From positions 1 through 64,000 of the forward strand of contig NZ_JBDJAW010000037.1 in the NCBI RefSeq assembly GCF_039649665.1: a stretch of 64,000 nt of DNA, given 5' to 3'. Positions 38,560 through 47,402 of the stretch are shown in pieces. This stretch comes from Microbispora sp. ZYX-F-249 (GTDB lineage: Bacteria; Actinomycetota; Actinomycetes; Streptosporangiales; Streptosporangiaceae). The notes under the pieces were generated by a model, which did no database searches, had not been told where the DNA came from, and saw nothing but the letters and a program-made list of their open reading frames with translations. The position numbers and the translations under genes were made by a program. Every line of letters begins with the position of its first letter. Position 1 is the stretch's first letter.

Positions 38560-38583
38560 TTACGGAGACCACAGCCTCCGTAA
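38560..38583. other. Inverted repeat in the whiB1 leader
   Basis: TTACGGAG (38560-38567) and CTCCGTAA (38576-38583) are perfectly complementary, extended by a G-U and a C-G pair. It sits 135 bp before the whiB1 start, probably within the long transcript leader. Confidence 0.5.
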
Positions 38584-38717
38584 GGAGCCCCGGCGATCGC
38601 GCGGACACACCCGGCCCCTCACCCAGGATCCGGGCCGCTGTTCGCAGCAGCTAGTGAAAGAAATCACAAAGTTGACGAGGAGCCACGGTGGCTCCACTTT
38701 ACGAAGGAGTGGAACGC

Positions 38718-38972
38718 ATGGACTGGCGCCACCGCGCTGCCTGCCGTGACGTGGACCCCGAATTGTTCTTCCCGATCGGGAACACTGGTCCGGCGCTCAT
38801 GCAGATCGAAGAGGCCAAGCAGGTATGCGGGCGATGCACGGTCGCCGAGTCCTGCCTCAAGTGGGCCCTCGAGTCGGGCCAGGACGCCGGAGTCTGGGGC
38901 GGGCTCAGCGAGGATGAGCGCCGCGCCCTCAAGCGCCGCAACGCGCGCGCCCGCGCCCGCGCCGCCGTCTGA
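38718..38972 (+). CDS. whiB1: WhiB1/WblE iron-sulfur regulator
   Basis: This 84-residue WhiB protein has MDWRHRAACRDVDPELFFPIG, four iron-sulfur cysteines (Cys9, Cys37, Cys40, Cys46), the GVWGGLSEDERRALKRRNARAR turn and basic tail that bind DNA and sigma factor. The cysteine spacing and sequence are those of mycobacterial WhiB1/Streptomyces WblE, an essential NO-sensing factor. AAGGAG stands 8 bp before the ATG; the frame to 38688 has no family support. The next gene, convergent across a terminator, is its conserved neighbour PdtaS. Confidence 0.95.
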   Translation: MDWRHRAACRDVDPELFFPIGNTGPALMQIEEAKQVCGRCTVAESCLKWALESGQDAGVWGGLSEDERRALKRRNARARARAAV

Positions 38973-38995
38973 CTCCCCCGCCGCACGCGAACGCC

Positions 38996-39027
38996 TTCGG
39001 TGAATGCCGGCGATGGCATTCACCGAA
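38996..39027. terminator. Bidirectional terminator between whiB1 and pdtaS
   Basis: TTCGGTGAATGCC (38996-39008) pairs perfectly with GGCATTCACCGAA (39015-39027) across GGCGAT. It ends both convergent genes. Confidence 0.8.
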
Positions 39028-39208
39028 TCGCGGGGCGCCGTCTCGCCCCGGCCGGAACGGCCGAGGAGCCTCCCGCCCATAGGGCCGTCCGTCCACCAAG
39101 ACATCGCGTCCACTATGGCATCCCCCACAACGGTCCCGCACAGCGGGTCCCCTGTGGCGCCTCCCGCGTCCGCGCACGGAGACGCCGAGCGGAGACACCT
39201 GCGGGAGA

Positions 39209-40717
39209 TCAGCCGGACTGCACCGGGATGCTGAGCCTGACCTCGGTGCCCCCGCCCTCTCTTCCCGCGACGCTCAGCCGGCCCGACAGCTCGCCGACGA
39301 CCAGCGTACGGACGATCTGCAGCCCGAGGCTGCCGGTGGCCTCGAGGTCGAAGTCCTCGGGCAGCCCCTTGCCGTCGTCGGCCACCGCGAACTCCAGCCG
39401 GTCGGCGTCCCGGGACACCACGACCTGCACGTTTCCCGAGCAGTGGGCGAACCCGTGCTCGACCGCGTTCTGCAGCAGCTCGGTGAGCACCATGGCGATG
39501 GGGGTCGCGACCGCGGCGGGCAGCACGCCGAAGCTGCCGACCCGCTTGATCGCCACCTGCGCGAGCGCCACCTCCGCCGTCATCGCGATGACCCGGTCGG
39601 CGATGTCGTCGAACTCGACCATCTCCTCCGGCATCTGGGCGAGGATCTCGTGGACGATCGCGATCGAGCCGACCCGCCGTACGGCCTCGTTCAGCGCCTC
39701 CTGGCCCTCGGGGTTGTTCAGCCGGCGCGCCTGGAGCCGCAGCAGCGCGGCCACGGTCTGCAGGTTGTTCTTGACCCGGTGATGGATCTCGCGGATCGTC
39801 GCGTCCTTGGTGAGCAGCTCCCGCTCCCGCCGGCGCAGCTCGGTCACGTCGCGGATCAGCACCAGCGCACCGATGCGGCCGCCGCCGACGATCAGCGGGA
39901 TCGCCCGTAGCTGCACGACCGTGCCGCCGTTCTCCACCTCGGTCTCCCGGGGGGCCCGGCCGCTGGCGACGACCATCAGGTCCTCGTTGATCGGCTCGTC
40001 GGAGTAGCACAGATCGGCGGTCGTCTTCCCCAGGTCCGCCCCCACGAGGTCGGCGTGCAAACCGAGCCTGCGGTAGGCCGACAGCGCGTTGGGCGAGGCG
40101 TAGGTGACCCGCCCGGCCTTGTCCAGGCGGAGCAGGCCGTCGCCCACCCGGGGCGACCTGACCAGGATCGGCTCCTCCTCCGCGAAGGGGAACCTGCCGT
40201 CGGCCACCATCTGCGCCAGGTCGGACGCGCTCTGCAGATAGGTCAGCTCCAGCCGGGACGGAGTGCGCGCCGACGACAGGTTGGTCGAGCGCTGGATGAC
40301 CCCGATGATCGGGCCCTCCTTGCCCCGCCGCACCGGGATCGTCTCCTCGCGCACCGGCACGCCGCTGGACCAGTCGGGGTCGCCCTCCCTGCAGATGCGG
40401 TGCTCGCTCCAGGCCACGTCGATCAGGGGCCGCTCCCCGGCGGCGACGGACTCGCCCACGACGTCGTCGTGGTAGACGGTCGGACCGGTCGTCGGCCGCA
40501 TCTGGGCCACCGCCACCCACCTCGTGCCGCCCTGGTCGGGAACCCACAGGATGAGGTCCGCGAACGACAGGTCGGCGAGCAACTGCCAGTCCGAGACCAG
40601 CGAGTGGATCCAGTCGACGTCGGCGGAGTCGAGCGCGGTGTGGCGCGACACGAGGTCGCTGAGAGTCGGCACGACTGCATGATGCGCCGCCGTCCGGGTC
40701 GAAAGCGAATCGACCAT
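39209..40717 (-). CDS. pdtaS: PdtaS-like sensor histidine kinase
   Basis: This 502-residue soluble kinase has an N-terminal GAF domain (TLSDLVSRHTAL, DWQLLADLSFADLILWVPDQGG), a PAS domain (residues about 180-290, GLLRLDKAGRVTYASPNAL), and an HWE/HisKA_2 core with phosphoacceptor His in EIHHRVKNNLQTVAALLRLQ and ATP motifs TELLQNAVEHGFA, VADDGKGLP and GSLGLQIV. This is the architecture of mycobacterial PdtaS, which signals to the ANTAR antiterminator PdtaR. Its place beside whiB1 is conserved. No pdtaR is in the window. ATG 40717 is preferred over the GTG two codons upstream. Confidence 0.92.
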   Translation of the reverse strand: MVDSLSTRTAAHHAVVPTLSDLVSRHTALDSADVDWIHSLVSDWQLLADLSFADLILWVPDQGGTRWVAVAQMRPTTGPTVYHDDVVGESVAAGERPLIDVAWSEHRICREGDPDWSSGVPVREETIPVRRGKEGPIIGVIQRSTNLSSARTPSRLELTYLQSASDLAQMVADGRFPFAEEEPILVRSPRVGDGLLRLDKAGRVTYASPNALSAYRRLGLHADLVGADLGKTTADLCYSDEPINEDLMVVASGRAPRETEVENGGTVVQLRAIPLIVGGGRIGALVLIRDVTELRRRERELLTKDATIREIHHRVKNNLQTVAALLRLQARRLNNPEGQEALNEAVRRVGSIAIVHEILAQMPEEMVEFDDIADRVIAMTAEVALAQVAIKRVGSFGVLPAAVATPIAMVLTELLQNAVEHGFAHCSGNVQVVVSRDADRLEFAVADDGKGLPEDFDLEATGSLGLQIVRTLVVGELSGRLSVAGREGGGTEVRLSIPVQSG

Positions 40718-41330
40718 TACCACCTGGCAAGATGCACCTCATGACAGGGCCGACGGACAGGGTCCGCGCGGCCGCCGCCGAGCGCGGGGCGGCGGGCCTC
40801 GCCGGGCGTGGGGAGAGTGTGAGAACCGTCACGTCGCCGGGGCCGCCGGACGCTCGGGCCGGCGTCGTTCCGCGCGCCCCCGAGCCGACCGGCGCACTCC
40901 CGGACAGGGCCCGTTCGTGCACCGGCGGCACCGGCCGCGCGCCGGCCCGCGCCGGTGCCGCCCCGGATGTCCCGGACGCCCCGAAGATCAGTGACCTGCC
41001 CGGACGCGCCCGGCAGCGGCCTCGGAAGCCGGCCGCTCGGGCTCCCGAGCCCGGCCCGAGGACGACCGGCCCGGCGGCCGGCGTGGGACCTGCCGAGCCC
41101 GGCCCGCCCCCGCTCGCACCCGGAGTGGGAGCCCTGGATGCGGACCGGGGCGCCCGCGTGGGATGCTTCCGCCCACCATCGGTGCCTCGGGGCCGGTCCT
41201 GTCCGCGGTTGACCGCGGGGGCCGATCTGAGGTCCGATGATCTCGCGGTGGTCCGGGGTGCGCTCACCGCTGTGGCCGAGTTGAGAATGTTGCCTGAGTT
41301 GGGCGATGTGGCCGAGTTGAGGGTGGACAG
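40718..41330. other. 613-bp gap without a convincing gene
   Basis: Between pdtaS and the GntR regulator lies extremely GC-rich DNA. The longest plus-strand frame (40732-41334) would encode a 200-residue Pro/Ala/Arg-rich product without motif, overlapping the GntR start, so I do not call it. Near 41274-41322 the direct repeat TGGCCGAGTTGAG occurs twice 39 bp apart, close to the GntR start; it may be an operator. Nothing else is apparent. Confidence 0.5.
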
Positions 41331-42059
41331 GTGACGGAGCACAGCGAGGACTCTCCCCGGGTTCCGAAGTACTACGACGTGAAGCGCAGTCTTCTGGAGC
41401 TCACCAAGAGCCTGCCCGCGGGCAGCGCGCTCCCGCCCGAGCGCGCCCTTGCCGTACGGTTCGAGACCTCCCGGACGACGGTCCGGCAGGCGTTGTCGGA
41501 GCTGGTGGTCGAGGGGAGGCTGCTGCGCATCCAGGGCAAGGGCACCTTCGTCGCCCAGCCCAAGGTCGCCCAGGTCCTCCAGCTCACCTCGTACACGGGT
41601 GACCTGCGCACGGTCGGCCTCGAGCCGGACACCAAGATCCTCGACATCAGCTACATCACGGCCGACGAGGCGCTCGGCCGGCGGCTGGCCATCAACCCCG
41701 GCGGCAGGGTCCTGCGGATCCACCGCCTGCGCCTGGCCAACGGCGAGCCGATGTCGATCGACACCACGCACCTGTCCGCCCGCCGGTTCCCGCGCCTGCG
41801 GCGCGAGCTCGAGGTGCACTCGTCGCTGTACGAGACCCTCCACAACGCCTACAACGTACGGCTGACCGACGCCGAGGAGGTCATCGAGACCGTGCTCGCC
41901 ACGCCGTACGACGCGCAGGTGCTGGGGGTGGACGTCGGGCTGCCCATGCTGCTGCTGACCCGGCACGCCTTCGACGCCGACGGCAACCCCGTCGAGTACG
42001 CCCAGTCGCTCTACCGAGGCGACCGCTACAAGTTCGTCACCCGCCTCCGCCGCCCGTAA
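41331..42059 (+). CDS. DasR-like GntR regulator with UTRA domain
   Basis: This 242-residue HutC-type regulator closely follows the Streptomyces DasR pattern: [21 protein letters not shown], the [38 protein letters not shown], then [27 protein letters not shown] and YRGDRYKFV in the UTRA ligand domain. DasR senses glucosamine 6-phosphate and controls chitin/N-acetylglucosamine use and development. Similarity suggests a DasR orthologue or close paralogue; ligand and regulon are unproven. The GTG start follows a repeat-containing promoter region. Confidence 0.85.
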   Translation: MTEHSEDSPRVPKYYDVKRSLLELTKSLPAGSALPPERALAVRFETSRTTVRQALSELVVEGRLLRIQGKGTFVAQPKVAQVLQLTSYTGDLRTVGLEPDTKILDISYITADEALGRRLAINPGGRVLRIHRLRLANGEPMSIDTTHLSARRFPRLRRELEVHSSLYETLHNAYNVRLTDAEEVIETVLATPYDAQVLGVDVGLPMLLLTRHAFDADGNPVEYAQSLYRGDRYKFVTRLRRP

Positions 42060-42084
42060 GCAGGAAGGCTCTACCCTCCCGGAC

Positions 42085-42807
42085 ATGAGTGTTCTCATCG
42101 TGACCGCGACGGACACCGGGGTCGGCAAGACGGTGGTTACGGCGGCGCTCGCCGTGCTGGCCGCAGAGCGGGGCGCGACGGTCGCGGTGGTGAAGCCGGC
42201 CCAGACCGGGGTGGCGCTCGGGGAGCCCGGGGACCTCGACGAGGTGATCCGCCTGTCGGGAGTGACGACGACCTTCGAGATGACGCGCTATCCCGACCCG
42301 CTCTCCCCCGCCGCGGCGGCCCGCGTCCGCGGCCTGCCGACGGTGTCGCTCACGTCGGCGGCGGCCCGGATCGAGGAACTGGCCGAGACACACCGGCTGG
42401 TGCTCGTCGAGGGCGCAGGGGGCCTGCTGGTCCGCTACGACGAGGAGGGCGGCACACTCGCGGACCTGGCGCGGCGGTTGCACGCCCCGGTCCTCGTGGT
42501 GGCGCGCGCCGCGCTGGGAACGCTCAACCACACGGCGCTGACGCTCGAAGCCATGGCGGGCAGGGGCCTCGACCTGGCGGGCGTGGTGATCGGGTCCTGG
42601 CCGGCCGACCCGGGGGTCGCCGAGCGGTCGAACGTCGCCGACCTGGAGATGCTCGCCGCCCGGCCGCTGTCGGGCGCGTTGCCGGAGGGCGCGGGCGCGC
42701 TCGGCCGGGAGGCGTTCGCTCGGGCCGCCCGCGCCGGACTGGCTCCCGCGCTCGGCGGCACGTTCGACCCGGCCAGATTCCGCTCGACCCTCAAGCTGCC
42801 CCTGTGA
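42085..42807 (+). CDS. bioD: Dethiobiotin synthetase
   Basis: This 240-residue ATP-dependent carboxylase closes the ureido ring of dethiobiotin. It starts VLIVTATDTGVGKT with the P-loop (residues 9-16) and continues with VVKPAQTGV, VEGAGGLLVRYDEEG (switch-like catalytic loop) and GVVIGSWPADPG. No other biotin synthesis gene (bioA, bioB, bioF) is next to it, so the pathway is split. BCCP and biotin carboxylase genes that need biotin lie 5 kb downstream. Confidence 0.92.
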   Translation: MSVLIVTATDTGVGKTVVTAALAVLAAERGATVAVVKPAQTGVALGEPGDLDEVIRLSGVTTTFEMTRYPDPLSPAAAARVRGLPTVSLTSAAARIEELAETHRLVLVEGAGGLLVRYDEEGGTLADLARRLHAPVLVVARAALGTLNHTALTLEAMAGRGLDLAGVVIGSWPADPGVAERSNVADLEMLAARPLSGALPEGAGALGREAFARAARAGLAPALGGTFDPARFRSTLKLPL

Positions 42808-42956
42808 CGGGAGCCGCGTGAAACCGAAGCCCTGGAGAGCGCCTTTCAGGTTCTGGACGAGGGCACGGGTCTCAACGTGGCGCAGGCGACCGAGCGCCTG
42901 ACGCTTCCGGCGAGCGTTTGGACGGCGGCCGGCTGGAATCCCAGGCCATGCGAGCG
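42808..42956 (+). pseudogene. Possible decayed IclR-type HTH remnant
   Basis: Reading on after the bioD stop in the same frame gives a start-less sequence with REPRETEALESAFQVLDEG, then LNVAQATERLTLPASVW. This resembles the first helix-turn-helix of IclR regulators (RALxVLxxL..xELAxxxxLPxSTV) with substitutions. No start codon or full gene is present. The homology is a weak visual impression. Confidence 0.2.
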
Positions 42957-43069
42957 GAGTAGCCGCGACAGCATCGGGCATCAGCGGAGGTGACCGACGT
43001 TCTCCTGTGGCTGGAGGGCATTGGCCATCCATCTGTTCCCATATGTGACCGACTGGTAGGTTTCACGGT

Positions 43070-44716
43070 ATGGAGTCCCCCAAACACGCAGGCGACATCG
43101 CGGTCGCCGTCTCCCAGGCCTACGGCGTGGACACCATGTTCACGCTGTCCGGCGGGCACGTCTTCCCCCTGTACGACGGGGCCGTCCATCAGAACATGCG
43201 CATCTTGGACGTGCGCCACGAGCAGAGCGCGGTGTTCGCGGCCGAGGCGACCGCACGGCTGACCCGCAAGCCCGGCCTCGCCGTGCTAACCGCCGGCCCC
43301 GGCGTCACCAACGGCGTCTCGGGGGTCGCCACCGCCCACTTCAACGGCTCACCGCTCGTCGTACTGGGCGGGCGCGCCCCGCGCTCGCGCTGGGGCGCGG
43401 GGGCCCTGCAGGAGATGGACCATCCGCCGCTGTTCGAGCCCATCACCAAGCTCGCCTTCACCGGGTCGGGCGCGGACTCCATCGGGCAGGACGTCGAGAT
43501 GGCGTTCCGGACCGCCCTGGCCCCGCACCGCGGCCCGGTGTTCCTGGACTTCCACATGGACGACCTGTTCTCCCCGTCGCCCGAGTACGCCTCGGAGACG
43601 CTGACCCCGTCGCCGCTGGAGCCCGACCCCGAGGCCCTCGCCGGCATCGCTCGACTGCTCGCCGAGGCCGAGCGCCCGATGCTCGTGTTCGGCTCGGACG
43701 TGTGGATGGAGCGCGCGGAGGAGGCGGCACGGGACTTCGCCGAGGAGTGGCGGCTGCCCGTCGTGCCGAACGGGCAGGGCCGGGGCATCCTGCCCGCCGG
43801 GCACGATCTGCTCGTCACCCGCGCCCGGGGCGTCGCCTTCGCCCAGGCCGACCTCGTCATCGTGGTCGGCACCCCGCTCGACTTCCGGCTCGCGTACGGC
43901 TGGTTCGGCGGCAAGGAGGGCGCGCCCCTCGCCAGGGTCGTCCACATCGCCGACGCGCCCTCCCAGCTCGCCACGCACACCGGCCTGTCCGGCTCGGCCG
44001 CCGGTGACCTGTCGGTCATCTTCTGGGGCCTGTCGGCGGCCTGCGGGTCCGCCGGGGTGAACCCCAAGGCGTACGAGCCGTGGGTGAGCAGGCTGGGCGA
44101 GACCGCGGCGGCGGCGATCGCCGAGGACGCGGCCCTGCTGGAGTCGGACGCCGACCCGATCCACCCGATGCGCATCTACGGCGAGCTGAACAAGGTCCTC
44201 GCCGACGACGCCGTCGTCATCGGCGACGGCGGCGACTTCGTCTCCTACGCCGGCAAGTACGTCGAGCCGAGGCGGCCGGGCAACTGGCTCGACCCCGGCC
44301 CGTACGGCTGCCTCGGCACCGGGCTCGGCTACTCCATCGCGGCCCGGCTGGCGAGGCCGTCCTCGCAGGTCGTGCTGCTGCTCGGCGACGGCGCGGCGGG
44401 CTTTTCGCTGATGGACGTCGACACGCTGGTCCGCCACCGCCTGCCAGTCGTCATGATCTGCGGCAACAACGGCATGTGGGGCCTGGAGAAGCACCCCATG
44501 CAGATGCTGTACGGCTACGACGTGGCGGCCGAGCTCCAGCCGCAGTGCCGCTACGACCAGGTGGTCACCGCGCTCGGCGGCGGCGGCGAGCTCGTCACGT
44601 CGCCGAGCGAGATCGGCCCGGCGCTGCGCCGCGCGTTCGACTCCGGCGTGCCCTATCTGGTGAACATCGCCACGGACCCGGCGATCGCCTACCCGCGCAA
44701 CACGACCGGGGTGTGA
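43070..44716 (+). CDS. Acetolactate synthase-like thiamine-diphosphate enzyme
   Basis: This 548-residue protein has the three ThDP-enzyme domains: residues 8-180 with the catalytic Glu in RHEQSAVFAAEA, a central domain (about 195-330) and a C-terminal ThDP domain with GDGAAGFSLMDVDTLVRHRLP near residue 440 and NNGMWG. It resembles the IlvG-type actinobacterial proteins, probably without an IlvN regulatory subunit nearby. Acetolactate synthesis is one possibility; oxalyl-CoA decarboxylase or 2-hydroxyacyl-CoA lyase relatives look similar. Its ATG follows a 113-bp region with no clear site. Confidence 0.85.
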   Translation: MESPKHAGDIAVAVSQAYGVDTMFTLSGGHVFPLYDGAVHQNMRILDVRHEQSAVFAAEATARLTRKPGLAVLTAGPGVTNGVSGVATAHFNGSPLVVLGGRAPRSRWGAGALQEMDHPPLFEPITKLAFTGSGADSIGQDVEMAFRTALAPHRGPVFLDFHMDDLFSPSPEYASETLTPSPLEPDPEALAGIARLLAEAERPMLVFGSDVWMERAEEAARDFAEEWRLPVVPNGQGRGILPAGHDLLVTRARGVAFAQADLVIVVGTPLDFRLAYGWFGGKEGAPLARVVHIADAPSQLATHTGLSGSAAGDLSVIFWGLSAACGSAGVNPKAYEPWVSRLGETAAAAIAEDAALLESDADPIHPMRIYGELNKVLADDAVVIGDGGDFVSYAGKYVEPRRPGNWLDPGPYGCLGTGLGYSIAARLARPSSQVVLLLGDGAAGFSLMDVDTLVRHRLPVVMICGNNGMWGLEKHPMQMLYGYDVAAELQPQCRYDQVVTALGGGGELVTSPSEIGPALRRAFDSGVPYLVNIATDPAIAYPRNTTGV

Positions 44717-44724
44717 CGCTCACA

Positions 44725-44752
44725 GGAGCCCCGCGTGGCCGCGCGGGGCTCC
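44725..44752. terminator. Bidirectional terminator
   Basis: GGAGCCCCGCG (44725-44735) pairs perfectly with CGCGGGGCTCC (44742-44752) across 6 bases, between the convergent acetolactate synthase-like and kinase genes. Confidence 0.75.
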
Positions 44753-44765
44753 GCTCCTACGGGCT

Positions 44766-46478
44766 TCAGTTCGCCACGGGGGTGCGGGTCACCGCCGGGC
44801 TGGGCGACGGAGTGGGCGAGGGGGACGGGCACGTCCTCTTCACGGTGAACGTGACCGTCGTGCCCTCCTTCACCAGCGTGTTCGCCGCCGGCTTCTGGCT
44901 GACGACCACTCCCTTGCACTCCTCCGCGCCCTCGTAGGCGGCCTTCGGTACGAGACCCAGCATGTTCAGCCGCGCGTTCGCGGAGCTCTCCGGCAGGTTC
45001 TTCAGCTGCGGCACCTTGACCATGCCCTCGGTCGGGCTCGGCGACGGCGTCGGGGAGGCGGAGCGGCTCGGCGAGGCGCTGGGAGTCGGGCTCGGCGAGG
45101 GGCTCGGCTTCCTCCTGGACGGGCTGGGCCGCGACACCGGCACCTCCTGCGTGGGCCTCGCGGAGGGCCGCGAGACGGCCCGCGTCGGCGACGGGGTCGG
45201 CGACGGGGAGAATAGCGTCAGGGACGGCGCGGGCGACGGAGGGGTCGTGGACCCCGCCGAGGCCATGTTGATGCCGAGGACGGCCAGACCCCCGACGACG
45301 GCGAACCCCGCCACCCCGGCCGCGACGGGCATCCCCTTGCCTCTTTTGGACCGCTGCGCCGCGCGCCGGGCCGTACGCGTGCCCTGCTGCGGCGTGGCGA
45401 CGGTCGCCGGCGGGACGGCGGGCGCGTCGTTCCAGGCCTCGCGGGTGACCCGGTAGGTGTGGCCGGTGGACGGGATGGGTTCCGGCCCGATCGGGTGAGG
45501 GTGGGCCTGGGTGGCCGCCCCCGCGGAAGGCGGCGTGACCCCCATGCCCGTGGTGGCCGCCGGGCCCGCGGGCAGGCCCTGCGGGCCGTACGCCGCTCCG
45601 GCCGGGCCCTGCGGGCCGTAGGCGGGCGCCGCGTCCGGCCCGGCCCCTGGAGACAGCACCGACTGCCGGGCCGCGTGGCTCATCGCGGCGGCGGACGGCC
45701 AGCGGAGCGCCGGGTCCTTCGACATGGCCCGCTCGACGATGGCCCGGACGGCGGGCGGCACGTGCGGCGGCAGCGGCGGCGGCTCCTCCCGGATGTGCTT
45801 GAGCGCGATCGTCACCGGCGAGTCGCCGTCGAAGGGACGCTGCCCGGCCAGGCACTCGTACGCCACGACGCCCAGCGCGTAGATGTCGACGGCGGGGGTG
45901 ACCGGCGCGCCCTCGGCCTGCTCCGGCGCGCAGTACGCCGCGGTGCCGAGCACCATCCCGGCGTCGGTGAGACGGGTCCCCTGGTCGGCCCGGGCGATGC
46001 CGAAGTCGGTGAGCACCAGCGTGCCGTCGGAACGCACCAGCAGGTTGCCCGGTTTGACGTCCCGGTGCACGATGCCCCGCTCGTGCACGGCCTGGAGGGC
46101 GGACGCGGCCTGCGCGATCAGCTCCATCGCGGGCTCGGCGCCGATGCGGCCGAGGCGGGTCAGCAGCCGGTCGAGGGGCTCGCCGTCGACGAACCGCATG
46201 ACCAGGTACGCGGTGGAGCCGTCGCCGGGGACCTCGGTGACCCCGTAGTCGTAGACGTCGACGACGCCGGGGTGGTTGACGGTCGCCATCGCCCGGGCCT
46301 CGCCCTGGAAGCGGACGGCGAATCCGGGGTCGTCGAGGCGACCGGGGAGAAGCACCTTGACGGCGACGGTGCGTGCGAGGACGGTGTCCTCACCACGCCA
46401 TACCTCGCCCATGCCCCCGGCGCCGAGCCGGGCGTCCAAGCGGTAGCGCCCAGCCAGGGTCGTGCCTTGGGCCACCAT
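44766..46478 (-). CDS. PASTA-domain serine/threonine protein kinase
   Basis: This 570-residue membrane kinase has an N-terminal cytoplasmic catalytic domain (YRLDARLGAGGMGEVWRGED, HRDVKPGNLLV, DFGIARADQGTRLTDAG, GTAAYCAPEQAEG), a proline/glycine-rich linker, a transmembrane helix (MPVAAGVAGFAVVGGLAVLG), a long Ser/Pro repeat stretch (SPTPSPSPT) and one extracellular PASTA domain (KVPQLKNLPESSANARLNMLGL, QKPAANTLVKEGTTVTFTV). PASTA domains bind peptidoglycan fragments or cell-wall precursors, so it likely monitors the wall. One PASTA repeat is fewer than in PknB (four). The ATG start follows GGGGCG. Confidence 0.9.
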   Translation of the reverse strand: MVAQGTTLAGRYRLDARLGAGGMGEVWRGEDTVLARTVAVKVLLPGRLDDPGFAVRFQGEARAMATVNHPGVVDVYDYGVTEVPGDGSTAYLVMRFVDGEPLDRLLTRLGRIGAEPAMELIAQAASALQAVHERGIVHRDVKPGNLLVRSDGTLVLTDFGIARADQGTRLTDAGMVLGTAAYCAPEQAEGAPVTPAVDIYALGVVAYECLAGQRPFDGDSPVTIALKHIREEPPPLPPHVPPAVRAIVERAMSKDPALRWPSAAAMSHAARQSVLSPGAGPDAAPAYGPQGPAGAAYGPQGLPAGPAATTGMGVTPPSAGAATQAHPHPIGPEPIPSTGHTYRVTREAWNDAPAVPPATVATPQQGTRTARRAAQRSKRGKGMPVAAGVAGFAVVGGLAVLGINMASAGSTTPPSPAPSLTLFSPSPTPSPTRAVSRPSARPTQEVPVSRPSPSRRKPSPSPSPTPSASPSRSASPTPSPSPTEGMVKVPQLKNLPESSANARLNMLGLVPKAAYEGAEECKGVVVSQKPAANTLVKEGTTVTFTVKRTCPSPSPTPSPSPAVTRTPVAN

Positions 46479-46765
46479 TTGCGCCCCGTACCCCCTAAGT
46501 CACTCGACCCCCGAAGGTGTCCAACAAAGCAGGTTCGCGTCGCGGGTAGATAACGACAGCATCACGGAACCCTGTACGCGTACGGGATCCAGGCTCGGGG
46601 GTCGGAAGTCGAGCCTACCTGTGCATCACCCTAACCGCTGCCCGCCTCCGTCGCCCGGAAAGCATCGCGGAGTCCCCGCCCCCGATTAAGACGCTTCCCC
46701 GGCCCATTTAGTTGCCTGCATTCTTCATGGGCACCGGGAAATCACGACCCAATAGGCTGGCCCGC

Positions 46766-47143
46766 ATGAGTCTTGCTCCAGGTCTGCACGCCGAGGTCCT
46801 CATCATGGTGGAGCGTGAGGACACGGCGATCCGGGTCGGCAGCGGCGACGTGCCGGTGCTGGGCACGCCGCGGCTGCTGTCGTTCGCCGAGGGGGCCACG
46901 GTCAAAGCCGTCCAGCAGCACCTGGAGCCCGGGCAGACCACGGTGGGGACCAGGGTTCTGCTCGAGCACCGGCTGCCCAGCCGGGTCGGGATGCACGTCG
47001 AGATCGGCGTGGAGCTCGCGGAGGTGGACGGCAGGCGGCTCGTCTTCTCCGTCAGGGCCGTCGACAAGACCGGCGCCCTGGTCGCCACGGGCACGATCGA
47101 GCGGGTCGTCGTCGACCGGGAGCGGTTCCTGTCCCGCCTCTGA
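46766..47143 (+). CDS. FlK-like hotdog thioesterase
   Basis: This 125-residue hotdog-fold protein resembles the fluoroacetyl-CoA thioesterase (FlK) family: LSFAEGATVKAVQQHLEPGQTTVGTRVLLEH with the catalytic Thr/Glu region, then GMHVEIGVELAEVDGRRLVFSVRAVD. It probably hydrolyses a short acyl-CoA, but the substrate is unknown; fluoroacetate is not implied. ATG 46766 is set by the family's start. Confidence 0.8.
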   Translation: MSLAPGLHAEVLIMVEREDTAIRVGSGDVPVLGTPRLLSFAEGATVKAVQQHLEPGQTTVGTRVLLEHRLPSRVGMHVEIGVELAEVDGRRLVFSVRAVDKTGALVATGTIERVVVDRERFLSRL

Positions 47144-47157
47144 ACCCCCCTCGGGTC

Positions 47158-47370
47158 CTACTCGATGACGGCGATCAGGTCTCCCTCCTGGACGACGTCG
47201 CCCTCCTTCACCTGGAGCTTCGCGATGGTCCCGGCGTCCTCGGCGAGGACCGGGATCTCCATCTTCATCGACTCCAGGATCACGAGCGTGTCACCCTCCT
47301 CGACGACCTCGCCCTCGCTCACGACGATCTTCCAGACGTTCGCCACCATCTCGGCGTGCACCTCGGCCAC
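47158..47370 (-). CDS. Biotin carboxyl carrier protein
   Basis: This 70-residue single biotinyl domain has the biotinylation motif ESMKMEIPV with Lys36, and the paired hairpins VWKIVVSEGEVVEEGDTL and KLQVKEGDVVQEGDLIAVIE. Small stand-alone carriers of this kind (TB7.3 in mycobacteria) serve acyl-CoA carboxylases. It lies 32 bp downstream of the biotin carboxylase gene on the same strand, so the two likely form one operon and complex. Confidence 0.92.
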   Translation of the reverse strand: MAEVHAEMVANVWKIVVSEGEVVEEGDTLVILESMKMEIPVLAEDAGTIAKLQVKEGDVVQEGDLIAVIE

Positions 47371-47402
47371 CCGGGAACTCCCCTCAACGTGAATTCAGCA
47401 GA

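Noticed and set aside
40732..41334. Possible 200-residue gene between pdtaS and the GntR regulator
   Set aside because: The product is Pro/Ala/Arg-rich with no motif, overlaps the GntR start and lacks a clear ribosome binding site.
38664..42128. 1154-codon minus-strand open frame
   Set aside because: It crosses whiB1, pdtaS, the 613-bp gap and the GntR gene in another frame and has no domain; an artefact of high GC content.
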